A stretch of 64,000 nucleotides of DNA from Lunularia cruciata (GCA_948567375.1 OX419758.1:62129001-62193000); one strand, 5' to 3'; counted from the stretch's first letter, positions 33,500 through 45,751 are shown. The notes: generated by a model not told the origin, from the letters alone. Program-made: numbers and translations.

Positions 33500-34333
33500 A
33501 AAGCACTAGGTTTCTTGTAAGATCTTTTTTCCCTACCACATAGTGGAATGAAGGGCGGGTTGTAAGGTTTATACTTTGTGCCATTAGTATGGGATTCCAT
33601 AATTTCTCCATCTAGTGTCTCCAACTATACTTATATGTTTTGTTTAAAAGTTCATGTATTCTATACAAGCCTAGCCACTTGTCTACAAATTTGCTGGGAA
33701 ATTGGCACACTTTGTCATAGAATTTTAGAACCCGATCTTTTTTGTAGAGTAGGATCTCTTTGGTTTTGGAGTCAAAGTGGGTTTTACGCGTAGCTTGGAT
33801 GGTATATTGTGTGTATAAGGTCCGGTGACATTTTTGTTAGGTTGTGCAGTGTGAAAACTTGTTTTTTTGTGATCTCTACCTCTTGAGTCTAAGACATCCT
33901 TGTCAAATTGCTTGTTAGGACTTTGAGTGATATGATCAAGATTTCATCAGGCAAAATTGCCTCTTGTTGTAGACAAGCTGGATTAGGGTGAAGCTTGTTG
34001 TGAGCTTAACTATGATATGATAAGCCCATAACATGCCTATGAGCTTTTCATTCCAATTGGGTTGGGTTTAAACTCACAATCTTCTTGAGGATGGTTAGCA
34101 AAATAATGTTTACTCATTTCCTTGTGAGCGATAAGAGATAGAGTGGTGATAATGAATCTTGTAGGTGGTTGTCAAGTCTTGTACACCTTTTTTGATGAAG
34201 AGTGACCCTTTGTCCATGACAATAGACAAGGGCATGCCAAATTTAAATATGATATTTTTATGCAAAAATTAAATGGAGAACATGGCAAAATTGTTGATGA
34301 AAGACTTGGCTTTTGCACATTTTGTAATGTAAT
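33500..34333 (-). pseudogene. Gypsy integrase relic, 3' part (minus strand)
   Basis: Minus-strand translation gives an integrase core: ITKCAKAKSFINNFAM (near 34290-34333), a GMPLSIVMDKGSLFIKKG stretch carrying the second catalytic Asp (about 34195-34240) and YHPQ-like HYHSITYHKEM further on. A GPY-like C-terminal region and LDGEIMESHTNG (about 33580-33610) follow. The 5' part of this integrase is at 40896-41095: the chromovirus at 34334-40895 inserted inside it. Stops are frequent. Confidence 0.65.
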
Positions 34334-35059
34334 TGTAATACCAAGAGCTAGCCATATGATCTAGATGTGAAATTTGGTATGGTAACATCTGGAATGATGT
34401 TATACATGATGGTCAAAATAGATCAGATAGAAGTATGACCAAAAGAGTACTATTAATAGTGCAGAAACCAAAATACACTTGAAAACCTTAGAACCAATAG
34501 CTAGACATATGATTTAAAGGTGAGAATTGGTTTGGTAACATCCAAAAGGATATTACACATGATGGACTAAACAGATCAAAATGAGATATCACCAAAAGGG
34601 GACTTTTGCTATTAGAGGAGGAACTAAAATATGCCTGAAATCTTTGAATGCAATCTTGGAAGCCTAAACGGATGAATTAGGCCTCTAAAATGGGCAGATC
34701 CCCCTCTCCCCCAATGGAAGAAAGGCTGGCCTTCCTCCTCCTTGCTTTGTCTCATCAAGAGCTTTCCAATGGTACCTCATCCATGTGATTTTGACATTCC
34801 TACATGAAGATTCCCTCCAATCAAAGCTTGTTTGACCAACCAGATAGGACCAGGACCGACATGTCACCCATCCAAGTAAGTAATCCAAGGGTGGAGCTTG
34901 CTGACATGTCACCTATCTGTGTGCTTAATCCTATGGTGGAGCTTCCTTGGATGAGATCTTCTTTGTCTATATAATAAAGAGAAGGTGCTTCTTTGGGGCA
35001 TCGGATGATTGAGTGTGAAATTTGTGTTTTCTCTCTTCTCTTGTCCTCAAAGTATTACA
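34334..35059 (+). repeat. 5' LTR of chromovirus
   Basis: 726 bases, TG...CA ends. A tatataataaagagaa box near 34966 is a likely TATA/poly(A) region. Aligned with the 3' LTR it shows scattered substitutions and small indels, so insertion is not very recent. Confidence 0.92.
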
Positions 35060-35661
35060 ATGGTATCAGAACAAGTGTTTTAGTCCAAGAGAGTGGATCA
35101 TGCCTCTTGGAAGAACATAAACTGCTAAAAATGAGTAAGTTAAGGTGGAGAACATAGAGTAATTGCTAGACTTAAGAAGGACTTTAGAGAGTGGAAGGGA
35201 TGGATGTACCGGGAGGATAATTTCCTACACCTAGCTTTCCATTCTTCAATCTATTCCACATCAAGGTTATATATATCCAATGTGAGCAATGAGAGTATCA
35301 CTAGTTTATCACTTTGGAGCAGAATTCATAGAAAGGGTGATGAACTCACCAAACTCGGTGATTCTACCTATGGTGGTATACAACAGAGAGTGGGATTTGA
35401 TAATCTACATTCTATTATGATGTTATGGATGTGAATGTCACAAATCCTCTCCCTTTCAACACTCAAGTAGAAATTTGTTATGTAGTGAGACCAAAAGTGA
35501 TGTTTAGAGATTTTATGGTTAGGAATTTTGGTGAGGAGTATTATCAACAAGTGATAGCTTCTAAGGTCCTAATGGTAATTTTGATAGTTTTTGCACCTTC
35601 CAGAGTGATCATATTGACTCTATATTGAAGTAGACATTAATAATTGAGTGTTGCAGGAACC

Positions 35662-36760
35662 ATGGATCCGCAATTGTAAGAGCTAGTCCAAGGAATGCAA
35701 GGGATGTTGAATGAATTTTGAGAGATTAAGATAACCATGGAGACATCACAAAGTCAAGTGCAAATCCTCAAGAATGATCAAGCAATGCAAGAAGAAGAGC
35801 CGTCTCAAAACCCAATACCTGCATCAAAAGTACTTGGGGAGTCACCCGTGCGTATGAACCTTGTCAACAATGAAGCCACATTGCTACTCCAAATGAAGAA
35901 GGCCTGCAACATTGAGCCTTACAAGGGACAACATACGATGGGAGTAATGGAAAATTGGATCTTGAGAATGAATCAATATTTTTAATTGTTCTCAATAGAG
36001 ATCACTGAGCATGTTGTAGATGTGTTTGCATGTGGGTACTTGACCAATAAATCCCTTACATGGTACAATGCTTGGGAATGATCCATGTTGGCAGAGAGAA
36101 GGGAAGTCACGTGGACAACAATGCAAGAAGGATTGCTAAAGAATTTCCAATCGGTGGATTCCGTGCAGATGGCTTGAATCCGACTACGGGGATTGAGATA
36201 GAAGAACAACATACAAGAGTATGTGGAGGCATTTTTGGATCTACAAGTCACAATAACCGACATGAGTCCAACAAAGGCTCTCAAAAATTTCAAACAAGGT
36301 TTGAAGGAGCGGATTCACCAAGAAGTCACGGTGCAAAATCCTTGCATGGTATTTGAAGCCATTGCTTGTGCGCAATGAATAGCAAGAGCATTGGATGGAG
36401 GTGAAGGAGTAGTTCCACCTCAACATTATTGGGCAGAAATGTCACACATGGGTGGACCAATACCAATGGAAATAGGCAACCTTTGATTTTGAGATTGAGG
36501 AGCACGACCGCTTCAAGGAGAGCCTGGACGGGTAGAAGAACAAAGAGATGGAGTCCCACAAGAAGAAGGAACTCAAGGAGAACAACGCCATTGTTACAAT
36601 TTGTGACTGTATTGGGCACATATCTACCAACTATTGCGCTCATTTCCCTAGAGACCCTTGGCCTTCATACATGCAATCTTTGAACAACATGGAGAGACGC
36701 ACTAAAGAAGAGGAGGTGGAAATCATTTTGGAAAATGAAGATTGCTAGTAAATGTACCTC
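35662..36760 (+). pseudogene. Chromovirus gag (broken)
   Basis: From ATG at 35662, with a TAA after five codons. A coiled-coil-like ETSQSQVQILKND is followed by NWILRMNQYF and SLTWYNAW, the core pattern of plant gypsy gag. A decayed zinc knuckle lies near 36593-36640 (CYN...GHIST...CAHFP). Several stops and shifts. It would package element RNA. Confidence 0.7.
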
Positions 36761-36849
36761 ACAGCCTTATTGGCTCAATAAAGAAGCAAAGAAGCAAGGG
36801 AAGGAAGAAGAAAAATGTGCAAAGGTCTTGAAAGGCAACCTCACAATTG

Positions 36850-37070
36850 ATTGTTGTGAATGGAGTCCTAGAAGGCAATCAAGTGAGAGTATTAATAGAT
36901 CCGGGAGCAACAAAGAATTTCTTGTCTAGCTCTGTTGCAATAAGATTGGGAATGGATCTAGAGAGAGATGAGAGTGAAGAAGTAGAGTTACTTAATGGGA
37001 AAACATAGAGGATTGAATCATTACCTAGATGGGTAATACTCTCTGTAGGAGAATATCAAGAAGCAATTGA
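36850..37070 (+). pseudogene. Chromovirus protease (broken)
   Basis: VRVLIDPGATKNFLSS (about 36880-36930) matches the LIDSGATHNF active-site block of plant gypsy proteases, with Pro instead of Ser after the catalytic Asp. The second block [10 protein letters not shown] is at about 37087-37117, in the next frame segment. Confidence 0.7.
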
Positions 37071-37077
37071 GTGGTGA

Positions 37078-38690
37078 TTGATACAATTAGCTCATTATGA
37101 TGCAATCTTAGGCATGCCATGGATGAAGCATTACAACCATATGGTAGATTGGAGGAAGAAAGTGGTGAGAACCAACCAATGGTTAATCATTGGGGTTAAA
37201 GAAAAATCACACAAGCAAGATTTGCCTCTATATGTCAGAGTTACAGCAACTGTTTGTAAGATCGATAAATGTTTCATGGGTCTGATAAGAGAAGTCCAGA
37301 GTGCACAACTTGATGAACAAATTCTTGAGAAATTGAAAGATGTGGTGGATGAGTTTCAAGATGTCTTTCTCGATGATCTACCCTCAAGATTACCACCAAA
37401 AAGGAGAGAAGATCATAAAATTGAGACACTCTTGGGGAAGACACCTCTTTGTAAGGCCCCATACCGTTTATCACCTCATGAGTTGGAGGAATGTAAGACT
37501 CAAATTGAGGAGATGTTGCAGAAAGGGTTCATCCAACCTAACATATCACCATATGGTGCTCTTGTCTTGTTTGTGAAGAAGAAGGACGGTACAATGTGCA
37601 TGTGCATTGACTATCAAGATCTCAATCAACAAGCAATGAAGAACAAATACCCCTTACCTTGTATGGATGACCTATTTGATCAACTCCAAGGAGCAAGATA
37701 CTTTGCCAAATTGGACTTGCAAAGTGGTTACAATCAAATCTGAATTGTGAAAAAAACTGCCTTTTGAACCAGGTATGGCCACTTTGAGTATCTTGTGATG
37801 CCTTTTAGCCTCACCAATGCACCTGCCACTATCATGAGTCTAATGAATGACATATTCCATACTTGGATAAGTTTTTTATCATCTTCTTGGATAGCATCCT
37901 AGTATATAGTAGCACAATGACAAAACACAAACAACATCTACAAGAAGTCCTCCAGATTCTAAGACAAAATTGATTGTATGCCAAAATCTCAGAGTGCAAG
38001 TTTGGCAAGTCTAAAGTAGACTAATTGGGGCATAGAGTAAGTGCAGAGGGCATTCAAATATTGACGCATAAAATTGAGGTCATTCAAAAGTAGAGTGCCC
38101 CAAAAGATCAGACTCAACTCAAGAGCTTCTTGGGGTTGATGGGATTCTATCATAGATTTGTCAAGGACTTCTCCAAGGTTCCACAGCCTTTAACGGCACT
38201 ACTTGGCAAGGGGAAGAAGTGGACATGGAGAACCGCACAAGAGTTAGCCTTTTAAGAATTGAAAGCCACCTTGCTACATGCACCAATCTTGAAGTGGTAT
38301 GATCCAAAACGTCCAATCAAGTTGGCTATAAATGCATCAAGCGTAGCAATAAGAGCAGTCCTACAACAAGAGTGGCATGACGGATGGCATCCAATTACAT
38401 ATTTCTCTCAAAATTTGTTATTGGCAGAGTGATACTACCACACCACAGAACAAGAAGAGTTGGCTATCATTCTTGCAACCAAGCATTGGAAGCACTATCT
38501 GGGCAAGAAGGCATTTGTAGTAGAGACAGACCATAAACCTCTAGTCTACCTTGAGACATAGAAGCATCTGTCTTGTCGCCATATATGATGGGCAGAGTGG
38601 CAATAATGCTTCAACATGATAGTTACCTATGTGGAAAGTAAGAAGCAACTTGTAGATGCATGCACCTGCATGCCAATGGCAAACAACTTG
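37078..38690 (+). pseudogene. Chromovirus reverse transcriptase and RNase H (broken)
   Basis: 37078-37743 is open for 221 residues: protease tail ([15 protein letters not shown]), linker ([12 protein letters not shown]), RT palm start ([11 protein letters not shown]), [12 protein letters not shown] and [13 protein letters not shown], then TGA. Further RT is in pieces. The catalytic block near 37884 reads FLDSIL instead of FLDDIL, so one active-site Asp is lost. RNase H continues from about 38320 (INASSVAIRAV, QEELAIILA, ETDHKPLVYL). Stops are many. Confidence 0.82.
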
Positions 38691-38839
38691 GTGGTAGAGG
38701 TTAAGATTAACCCTAATTCTGGCCTGAAATTCTGGTTGCTACAAAAATTGATCTATAGATTGTAGAAGAACAATCATCCAAAGGTATCACCAGCACCTAA
38801 GGACTCACCTTTCATGATGAAAGATTATAGATCCCAAAT

Positions 38840-39920
38840 GTCCTAGAATTATGCACTATCATTCTAGCAGAATGTCATGATTTGGCCATTGTAGGTCATG
38901 TCGGAGTGGACAAGACCTTGGATAGAGTCCAGTGCCATTACAATTGGCCCAAGATGAGCAACAATGTGATGGACTACGTGCGTAGTGATCTACTTTGTCA
39001 AAAGAACAAAGCTTCTAATCAAGCTCATGCAGGGCTCCTTCAACCTCTCTTCACTCCTACCCAACGTTGGGAAAAGGTGAGTATGGATCTCGTCTGTGAA
39101 TTACCCAAGACCACCTCAGGGTTTGACTCCATTGTGGTCTTTGTGGACTAGCTCAGCAAAATGGTTTATGTATGCCATACCACCAAGGATGTAACCGCTC
39201 CACAACTAGCTAAATTATACTTAGATGTAGTCTTCTCTCACCTTGGCTTGTCTCAAGTACTCATCACCGATAGAGGTACTCAATTCACTTGTTTGTTTTG
39301 GCAAACACTCTTTGGTTTCTTCAAAACCAAGTTGGCCATGTCCATAGCTTACCACCCACAAGTAGATAGACAAACAAAGCGGGCTAATTGCACTATTGAA
39401 GACATACTATGTGGCTTCACCTTAGAAGAGCAAGAGAGGTTGGACACGCTACTCTCGTTGGTGGAATTTGCTTACAAAAATTTAGTGAATGCATCCACCT
39501 AAGTCACTCTATTCTTCCTCATGTATGGTGAACATCCCTTCACACCTTCTAGCTTAATGAAGATTTGTTTGGTGGCTACCAAGGTCAACGCAATCAACAC
39601 ATTTGTTTCTAGAATCCAACAAGGTGTGGAAAGCGCCAAGCACAGATTACAGATTATGCAAAATTGACATAATCAGTATGTTGATGCACACAGTAGGCAC
39701 ATGGACTTCAATGTTGGGAATCAGGTGTGGCTATCAATAGCCAACCTCACATTAGTTGGACCTTGTTTTATTGGGCCTTTCTTGATTCTTTGTCGAGTTG
39801 GCGCTATGGCCTATCACCTCGAGCTACCACCACACATGAAGATCCATCTAGTGTTCCATGTTTCCATATTATGTAGATATGCTCCCCAATCAAGCCAGGG
39901 TCATTCCACACAAGACATTT
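38840..39920 (+). pseudogene. Chromovirus integrase (broken)
   Basis: GHVGVDKTL and LLCQKNKA give the zinc region (38896-39010). The core has SMDLVCELP (first Asp, about 39080), LITDRGTQFT (second Asp, about 39262) and ANCTIEDIL (Glu, about 39385). The C-terminal GNQVWLSI and LELPPHMKIHLVFHVS (39715-39870) are the GPY-type end. Stops at 39149 and 39500 separate three otherwise open blocks. Confidence 0.82.
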
Positions 39921-39939
39921 GACCTTGTCCGACACTCAT

Positions 39940-40141
39940 TGATGGCACAGAGGAATATGAAGTGGAGCATATTCTTCAAAAATGCATGTGTGGTACTCTC
40001 TATCCACGGGTGGACTATCTAGTACATTAGAAAGGTACCCTCTCTATGAAGCAACCTGGGAACCTACTGCCAATTTGACTCATGCACCGATGTTGGTGCA
40101 AGCGTTTGAGCAACAATTGCACAACGAGGATGTTGCTTCTT
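39940..40141 (+). pseudogene. Chromodomain (broken)
   Basis: EEYEVEHILQKCM (from about 39952) then VDYLVH, a stop, and after a one-base shift YPLYEATWEPTANLTHAP up to a TAA at 40140. This is the chromodomain that defines chromoviruses. The polypurine tract begins right after the stop. Confidence 0.82.
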
Positions 40142-40156
40142 AAAAGGAGGGGGGTC

Positions 40157-40895
40157 TGTAATACCAAGAGCTAGCCATATGATCTAGATGTGAAATTTGG
40201 TTTGGTGACATTTGGAATGATGTTATACATGATGGTCAAAATAGATCAAATAGAAATATCACCAAAAGAGTACTTCTACTAATAGGGCAGAAACCAAAAT
40301 AGACTTGAAAACCTTAGAACCAATAGCTAGACATATAATTTAAAGGTGATAATTGGTTTGGTAACATCTAGAAGGATGTTACACATGATAGACTAAATAG
40401 ATCAAAATGAGGTATCACCAAAAGGGGACTTATACTAATAGAGGAGGAACCGAAATATGCCTGAAATCTTTGAAGGCAATTTTGAAGGCCTAAACGTATG
40501 AATTGGGCCTTGAAAATGTGCAGATGCCCCCCCCCCCCCTTCCCATGCAAGAAATTTTGGCCTTCCCTCCTCCTTGCTTTGTCTCATCGAGAGCTTTCCA
40601 ACGGTACTTCACCCATGTGATTCCTACATGAAGATTCCCTAAACGATTCCTCCTTATCAAAGCTTGTTTGACCAACCAGATAGGACTAGGACCAACATGT
40701 CACCCATCCAAGTAAGTAATCCAAGGGTGGAGCTTGCTGACATGTCACCTGTCTATGTGCCTAATCCTATGGTGGAGCTTCCTTGGAGGAGATCCTCTAT
40801 GTCTATATAATAAAGAAAAAGTGCTCCTTTGGGGCATCGGATGATTGAGTGTGAAATCTGTGTTTTCTCTCTTCTCTTGTCCTTGGAGTATTACA
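40157..40895 (+). repeat. 3' LTR of chromovirus
   Basis: 739 bases, TG...CA. It differs from the 5' LTR by substitutions and by a run of 13 C at 40527-40539, where the 5' copy has mixed C/T. Confidence 0.92.
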
Positions 40896-41095
40896 GTAAT
40901 CAACCATAACAATGATGTAATTGTACATTGTTCTATTGGCTGTGGGATTGATAGGTGTCACAAAATCAATTCTCCATCTCTAAAATGGTTGAGTGGCCTA
41001 GACCAATTGGAGGAGCATGCGGTATCTAGAAAAGTGCTTCCCATGTGTTGACAAGCATCACACATGTGAGTGTTCCTATTAGCATCCTAAGAGAT
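40896..41095 (-). pseudogene. Gypsy integrase relic, 5' part (minus strand)
   Basis: Minus-strand translation contains CDACQHMG (about 41046-41069), the second zinc pair of the integrase N-terminal domain, then WRIDFVTPINP-like and IVMVDY residues running to the insertion point. It joins in sense with 34333 downward once the chromovirus and one copy of gtaat are removed. Confidence 0.7.
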
Positions 41096-41740
41096 AGATA
41101 AGATGTGATATTCTACTCTAGTCTTCTATTCTCTTATCTCTCTCCTTGGTCTTTTACAAGCAAAATGTGATGCTAAACCAAGAGTACCATCAGCCAAAAG
41201 ACATGGAGAGAAGTGTTGATAGTCCATATCACCAAAACTTTCATGACCAAATCCCTTGAAGAACTGTCTTGTTCAAAAGGCTCAAATTTAGTTGTCTACC
41301 AAGTTTCAGCATGATCAGAAATTTTGACAACAATTTCTTTTCAGGCCAATATATTCCAAACAGAACCTTCCTAGATTTCACCTATAGGAAATATAACTAG
41401 CAATAAGGGTGGGATACCCAACCAAGCAAATTGTGGAAAAACATTTAGAATTTTAAGGTATTTTTTCCATATTCAAAATCTAAAATCCACATTTTCTTGA
41501 TGTTTCTTGGTGTGTTTTGCCTTTGATCACCATTTTGGAAGTCTTTTTTTTATCAATTGTACTTCAAATGGGTGTTTTTTGTATGTTTCATCATAGATTC
41601 TTGCCTTTTTGGTCTTCTTTCAAGATCACCAAATGTACATGTTTAGAGGTGGGAATAGAGTTATCTTTGTGCATGAGGAGGTTATGCTCAATTAGAGTAG
41701 ATAGCTTAGTAGTTAACTTTCTTTTTTGAGTAAAGATCAA
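41096..41740. other. Unassigned; small LTR-like fragment
   Basis: 41115-41165 (ttctattctcttatctctctccttggtctttt) matches the LTR ends at about 4668-4700 and 45690-45715. The remainder holds no feature I can name. Confidence 0.35.
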
Positions 41741-41990
41741 CCATGGTTGAATTCAGTGCAAGCTCTATCTCAAGCAAGAAGCTTGACAAGTGCAACTATG
41801 TTATATGGAAGCTGCACATGAAGTATTTCCTTATGGAATAAGAACTATGAGACATTATCACAAGGGTGGAGATGCAACCTGAAGGAGATGATAAGATCTC
41901 AAAGGTGAGAAAATGGAAGAAGCAAGCCAACCATGTGATGCATTACCTTACAATTTCCATTTCTGCCTCTATGGAATGGTGCATGCCTAT
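41741..41990 (+). pseudogene. Ty1/copia gag fragment
   Basis: KLDKCNYVIWKLHMKYFLME followed by ELWDIIT (about 41770-41865) matches the N-terminal copia gag signature (LxGxNYxxWKxxMxxxL...LWxxI). Stops follow quickly. It is on the plus strand, next to an antisense copia piece. Confidence 0.65.
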
Positions 41991-42063
41991 ACCAAGGCTT
42001 GGTGCAAAATTCTAATGAGCAATGTAGCCCCAACCAATATTATGGTGTTGTTATTGTTGTATG

Positions 42064-42105
42064 ACAGTCATAAGCATAGTGGCCTTTTGCACCACAATGG
42101 TTACA
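42064..42105 (-). pseudogene. Antisense CCHC zinc knuckle (copia gag)
   Basis: Minus-strand translation of exactly 42 bases gives CNHCGAKGHYAYDC, a perfect CX2CX4HX4C knuckle as in copia gag. It lies opposite in strand to the gag start at 41741. Similar sequences at 41975-41997 and 42127-42149 form inverted arms around it. Confidence 0.7.
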
Positions 42106-42374
42106 TGGTACAATTTCCATTTTTGCCTTGGTATAAGGCTTGCACCATAGTCCCCATGATATAGGTCATTGTCAATTTTCACTTGGGTGTATTTCTTGTA
42201 GCAAAAATCTGAGGAGTTATCTATTTTCAAAACCTTTAAGACCCTTGTAGAGAAGCAATCCACACACCATATCCTTCAATTTAGGTTGGATGAAGGTAGT
42301 GATTACCTATATGTGGAATTCACAACATTTTGCAACATCATGGCATCCAATGCTAATAGAGCTATAGTTACAAT

Positions 42375-42790
42375 CCATAGTAAAATGGAGTTGCAAAACA
42401 CAAGAACCATCATATAATAGAGGCAACATGTGCTATGATAAATGAGACTCATATGCCTAAAATCTATTTGGCAAAAGCCATTGCATGTGCAATTTCCTTG
42501 ATGAATAAATGTCCATCTATAGTAGTTGCTTCTTGTACCTCATAGAGGCATTTGCAAGCACTAAGCTTGACATGAAACATCTAAAATCCTTGGTTGTGTG
42601 TGTTTTGTGTACATTCCAAATGAGAAGCAAAGCAAGCTTGATCCCAAAGCTATATGTAGTATATTCTTAGGCTATACTCTCTAGGCACATGGATATAGAT
42701 TTTATGATCCCTCCATGCAGTAGCTTTATGTGATTAAGGATGTTATGTTTGATGAGCAAAATACTTGGTATGCATTTCTTGAGCCTTGCA
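42375..42790 (+). pseudogene. Ty1/copia integrase C-terminal fragment
   Basis: NGVAKHKNHHIIEATCAMINETHMPK-type residues (starting near 42387) carry the copia integrase Glu region, followed by CVFCVHSK/IPNEKQSKLDPKA and SIFLGYTL.AHGYRFYDPS, the conserved copia integrase end. Frames shift. Protease and the first part of integrase are missing, so it is an internally deleted relic. Confidence 0.7.
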
Positions 42791-44271
42791 CTGCTCCTTG
42801 ATTGTGTGACAACTTAGCTAATATCACTTTTGCAGTAATTCGGTAAGTAAAGTTTGTTCCCACTAAGATACAAGTCAAAATGGGCAAATAAAAAGTAAAA
42901 CACAACAATTTAGTTCTTCTTAGTTGCATCTTTAATCTCTCAGGTAGAAACCACACCCAAAAGAGAGTAACAAGCATTGATCATAGTCTCGTTACAAATT
43001 AACACTCCATAATCACAATACTATCAAATCTTTCCAAACAACTTTTGATTGTGATGATTCAGATTCTCCCAAAGACGGTTACTTGATTGCAAAATGACTT
43101 CACCTCAAAACTTTGTTCCATCCCTCCATTGAAGGCACAACGTCCATGATCAAAATTGCTTTGCATCAAACTCACGTTGCACTCACAAATGTAGAATACT
43201 ACCAACACTACAATTTCTCTCAGATCTATCAAGGCATTACTTCGATTACACTTCACTCAGGATCAAACACACAAAATGAAGATAAGCATTATGGAATCCA
43301 ACATCCAACAAGCTCACTAACTTGCACTTCAAAATTCTCCAAACACTCACAAACACAAACACAAACATAAACTTGTTATTCAAAATTAAGCTCAAGCGAC
43401 AAGCATTAAGAATCAGCACTTTGCTTTATCTATCTTTGTAAATTATGAATACAAAATAACATGTTACTGTGAATGCCTCCTTTAAATAGGCAGAGCATTT
43501 CAACAGTTAGCTAACTAATATACCGTTCTATAACAACTCTTCCAACCTATAGATCCAAAATGACAATGCACCTCTTCATATTTGCCTTTTCAAATCTCAA
43601 ATCTGTTACTTCTCAGATCTGATGTCAACCTCAACTTTGGCTTCCAAACCCAATGGTCTTCCTATCACTTCTCCTTCTTTGGATCTCTCTTCTACTAACT
43701 CCTGTACTATTTCTACTACTTGTTCACTTTGATCTGCAATTTCACAAATGGATAACCTTTCTATCTCTTTATCTTTTGACCCACTCTTCTCTAATGTCTC
43801 AAGTGACTAATCTAAAGACACTTGCAATCCTACTTTTACTACTTCAGACTTCTTCTCTTCCTTCACTATACTCCAAGGTCTCTCTAACTTTGAATTTACT
43901 CAGTCTAATCTGAGACTTATATTATCTCCTACCTCTAACATTTTTCTATCAACTCTTTCTCTCCAACAAATCAATCATTCAATCAATCAATTCATATCTA
44001 CATCCTTCACTCCACTCTTCCAAGTTTCCTACACAAGCAACTTTAATTCATGTAGTCCTGCTTCCTCTAGCTTCCTTTCAGATTTTGTGCTCAACATTGC
44101 TCTCATTCTCCCAACAACTTCTCCTACCGACTCTGATGCATATCCTTGAGATTGTTCTACCTTCAATTCTTCTCTATACATCTTAAACTCATCTTTTTAC
44201 TTGGTTACCAACATCTTCTTCTCCTCCACACCCACACCCTCCCCTACATACCCAAGTGCACAATTTATGCA
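42791..44271. other. Unassigned; possible copia LTR on minus strand and CT-rich block
   Basis: Read on the minus strand, 43560-43360 has a cctatttaaagg TATA-like box and transcript-start-like context, as in copia LTRs; ends not defined. 43640-44150 is CT-rich with no feature recognised. Confidence 0.3.
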
Positions 44272-44850
44272 CTTGGGTATGAATTTGACCCCCTTCAATT
44301 TGATCAACTATATTGCATTGATAATCTACTCACATCACTTGCTTTTTATCTTCAATTTATAGCCTATTAGCATCTCTCTCCAATGATGGTCTTCACTCTC
44401 CAATTTTCCTTCCTTAACTCTCTCAATTGTTGAAGAACTTTAGACTTTCTCTCTTGGGACCTAAGCACTTGCAATTTTATCACTTAGTTTTTTTTTTTTG
44501 ACAAGTGGACCTCACAACTCCACCTTGAAGCTCTTGAGTAAGATTAAGTCTTTCCCTTCCTATAAGAGCACATCAATTATCAAGTCCTAAACCTATTCAT
44601 AAGTAAACACCATAAGGATGATAAGATTTGGGTTCTCCATCATTCACTTTGGCCCAAAATGTGTCACTATCCAATCTCATAAGCGGTCATGGTATAGAAT
44701 CTGAAGCTTGATGAGAAAATGATTTGGGAGTGGCAGATTGGGAGCACATGACATTTCCTACTCAAGTTCTTCTTTTGATGCTCTAGTGGCCACACTCTAC
44801 TACAACTCTCACTCTCAACGTTCTCCTCTTGCTCAAGACTTCTATAACTA
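44272..44850 (-). repeat. Unclassified dispersed repeat, copy 2
   Basis: Pairs with 13810-14395, same orientation. Shared phrases include gtggcagattgggagcacatgaca and acaactccaccttgaagctc. The minus-strand frame is partly kept in both copies. Confidence 0.5.
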
Positions 44851-45348
44851 AAATACACATCCTATCAAATCTCCACCACTTATATATGTAAGAGTAATCA
44901 AAGATGAGAAGACCATAATCCATATGGCCAATTGTATACATGTACATAGATTGTTCTCATGGCATTAGCTTAACCATGGGAATTGTCCTACAATCTACTC
45001 CAATAATATGGAGAGAAAATATACTAAACTCATTTTTCTAATTACACAAACTACAACATGACACAATATATGGTGTGTTTGCAATTTTTTTGAAGGTCTT
45101 GGCGGAGATTGAGTTGTGACAACCAAGGAACCAAAGCACTTAGCCAATTGCATGGCTTCCTCTAAGTTTTTGGGCTTATGCATGGTTACTTCCAATTTGG
45201 TGTGTGCTTTCAAATCATTCACAAATCAATCTAGAGCTTCACTTTGTAATATCTCTAAAATTTATTATAGTGTTTTGGAATTGAGTGTTATAATTCTATA
45301 CACAACCAATCTAATTTAATTTTATAAATTTATTTTGTGCAACTCATG

Positions 45349-45751
45349 TAACATTCACCTATTGAAATCTCCCAATTATTGCTATCTTGAATTCTTCCCA
45401 TGTCAAGATTGGAGCAATAAACTACCATAGAATGTTCTAGAACCACCTATGAAATTTCATGGTAGGAATCTTCTAGGGACCTTCCAAGGATTGGGTAACT
45501 TGCACACCAAGTTAATAGCTAACTTAGCTTGTATGCCAAGTAGACAACTTCTAAAAGAATTCCTTGGAAGCTTCTCAAGAGCCTTGCATTGCTTCACTAT
45601 AAATACCAAAGTCCAAATTCATGTTAGGCATTTGGAGTTTCTTTCAGTTGAGAGTTTTGATATGATCTTCCCTTCTGATCTTCCATTTGCAAATTTCTCT
45701 CCTTGGTCTTTTAAAAAGCTTTGTCAAAGGTCACCAAGTTTCACAAACATA
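45349..45751 (+). repeat. LTR fragment of the left-hand chromovirus family
   Basis: Starts TGTAACATTC and resembles 4217-4705 (gcttgtatgccaagtagacaactt; ctataaatacca; ctctccttggtctttt). Immediately followed at 45752 by the truncated methyltransferase-family copy. Confidence 0.6.

Larger units (their letters stand above)
34334..40895 (+). mobile_element. Full-length Ty3/gypsy chromovirus with LTRs and target duplication
   Basis: LTRs 34334-35059 and 40157-40895, both TGTAATACCAAGAG...ATTACA. The 5-bp target duplication gtaat lies at 34329-34333 and 40896-40900. The primer site tggtatcagaac (35061-35072) matches initiator tRNA-Met except one base. The polypurine tract is aaaaggagggggg (40142-40154). 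Internal order: gag, protease, RT, RNase H, integrase, chromodomain. Reading frames carry stops and shifts, so it is non-autonomous now. It is inserted into an older minus-strand gypsy integrase. Confidence 0.93.

Noticed and set aside
40527-40539. Run of 13 C as a possible functional tract
   Set aside because: It lies in a decayed LTR and is a simple homopolymer expansion or possible sequencing artefact.
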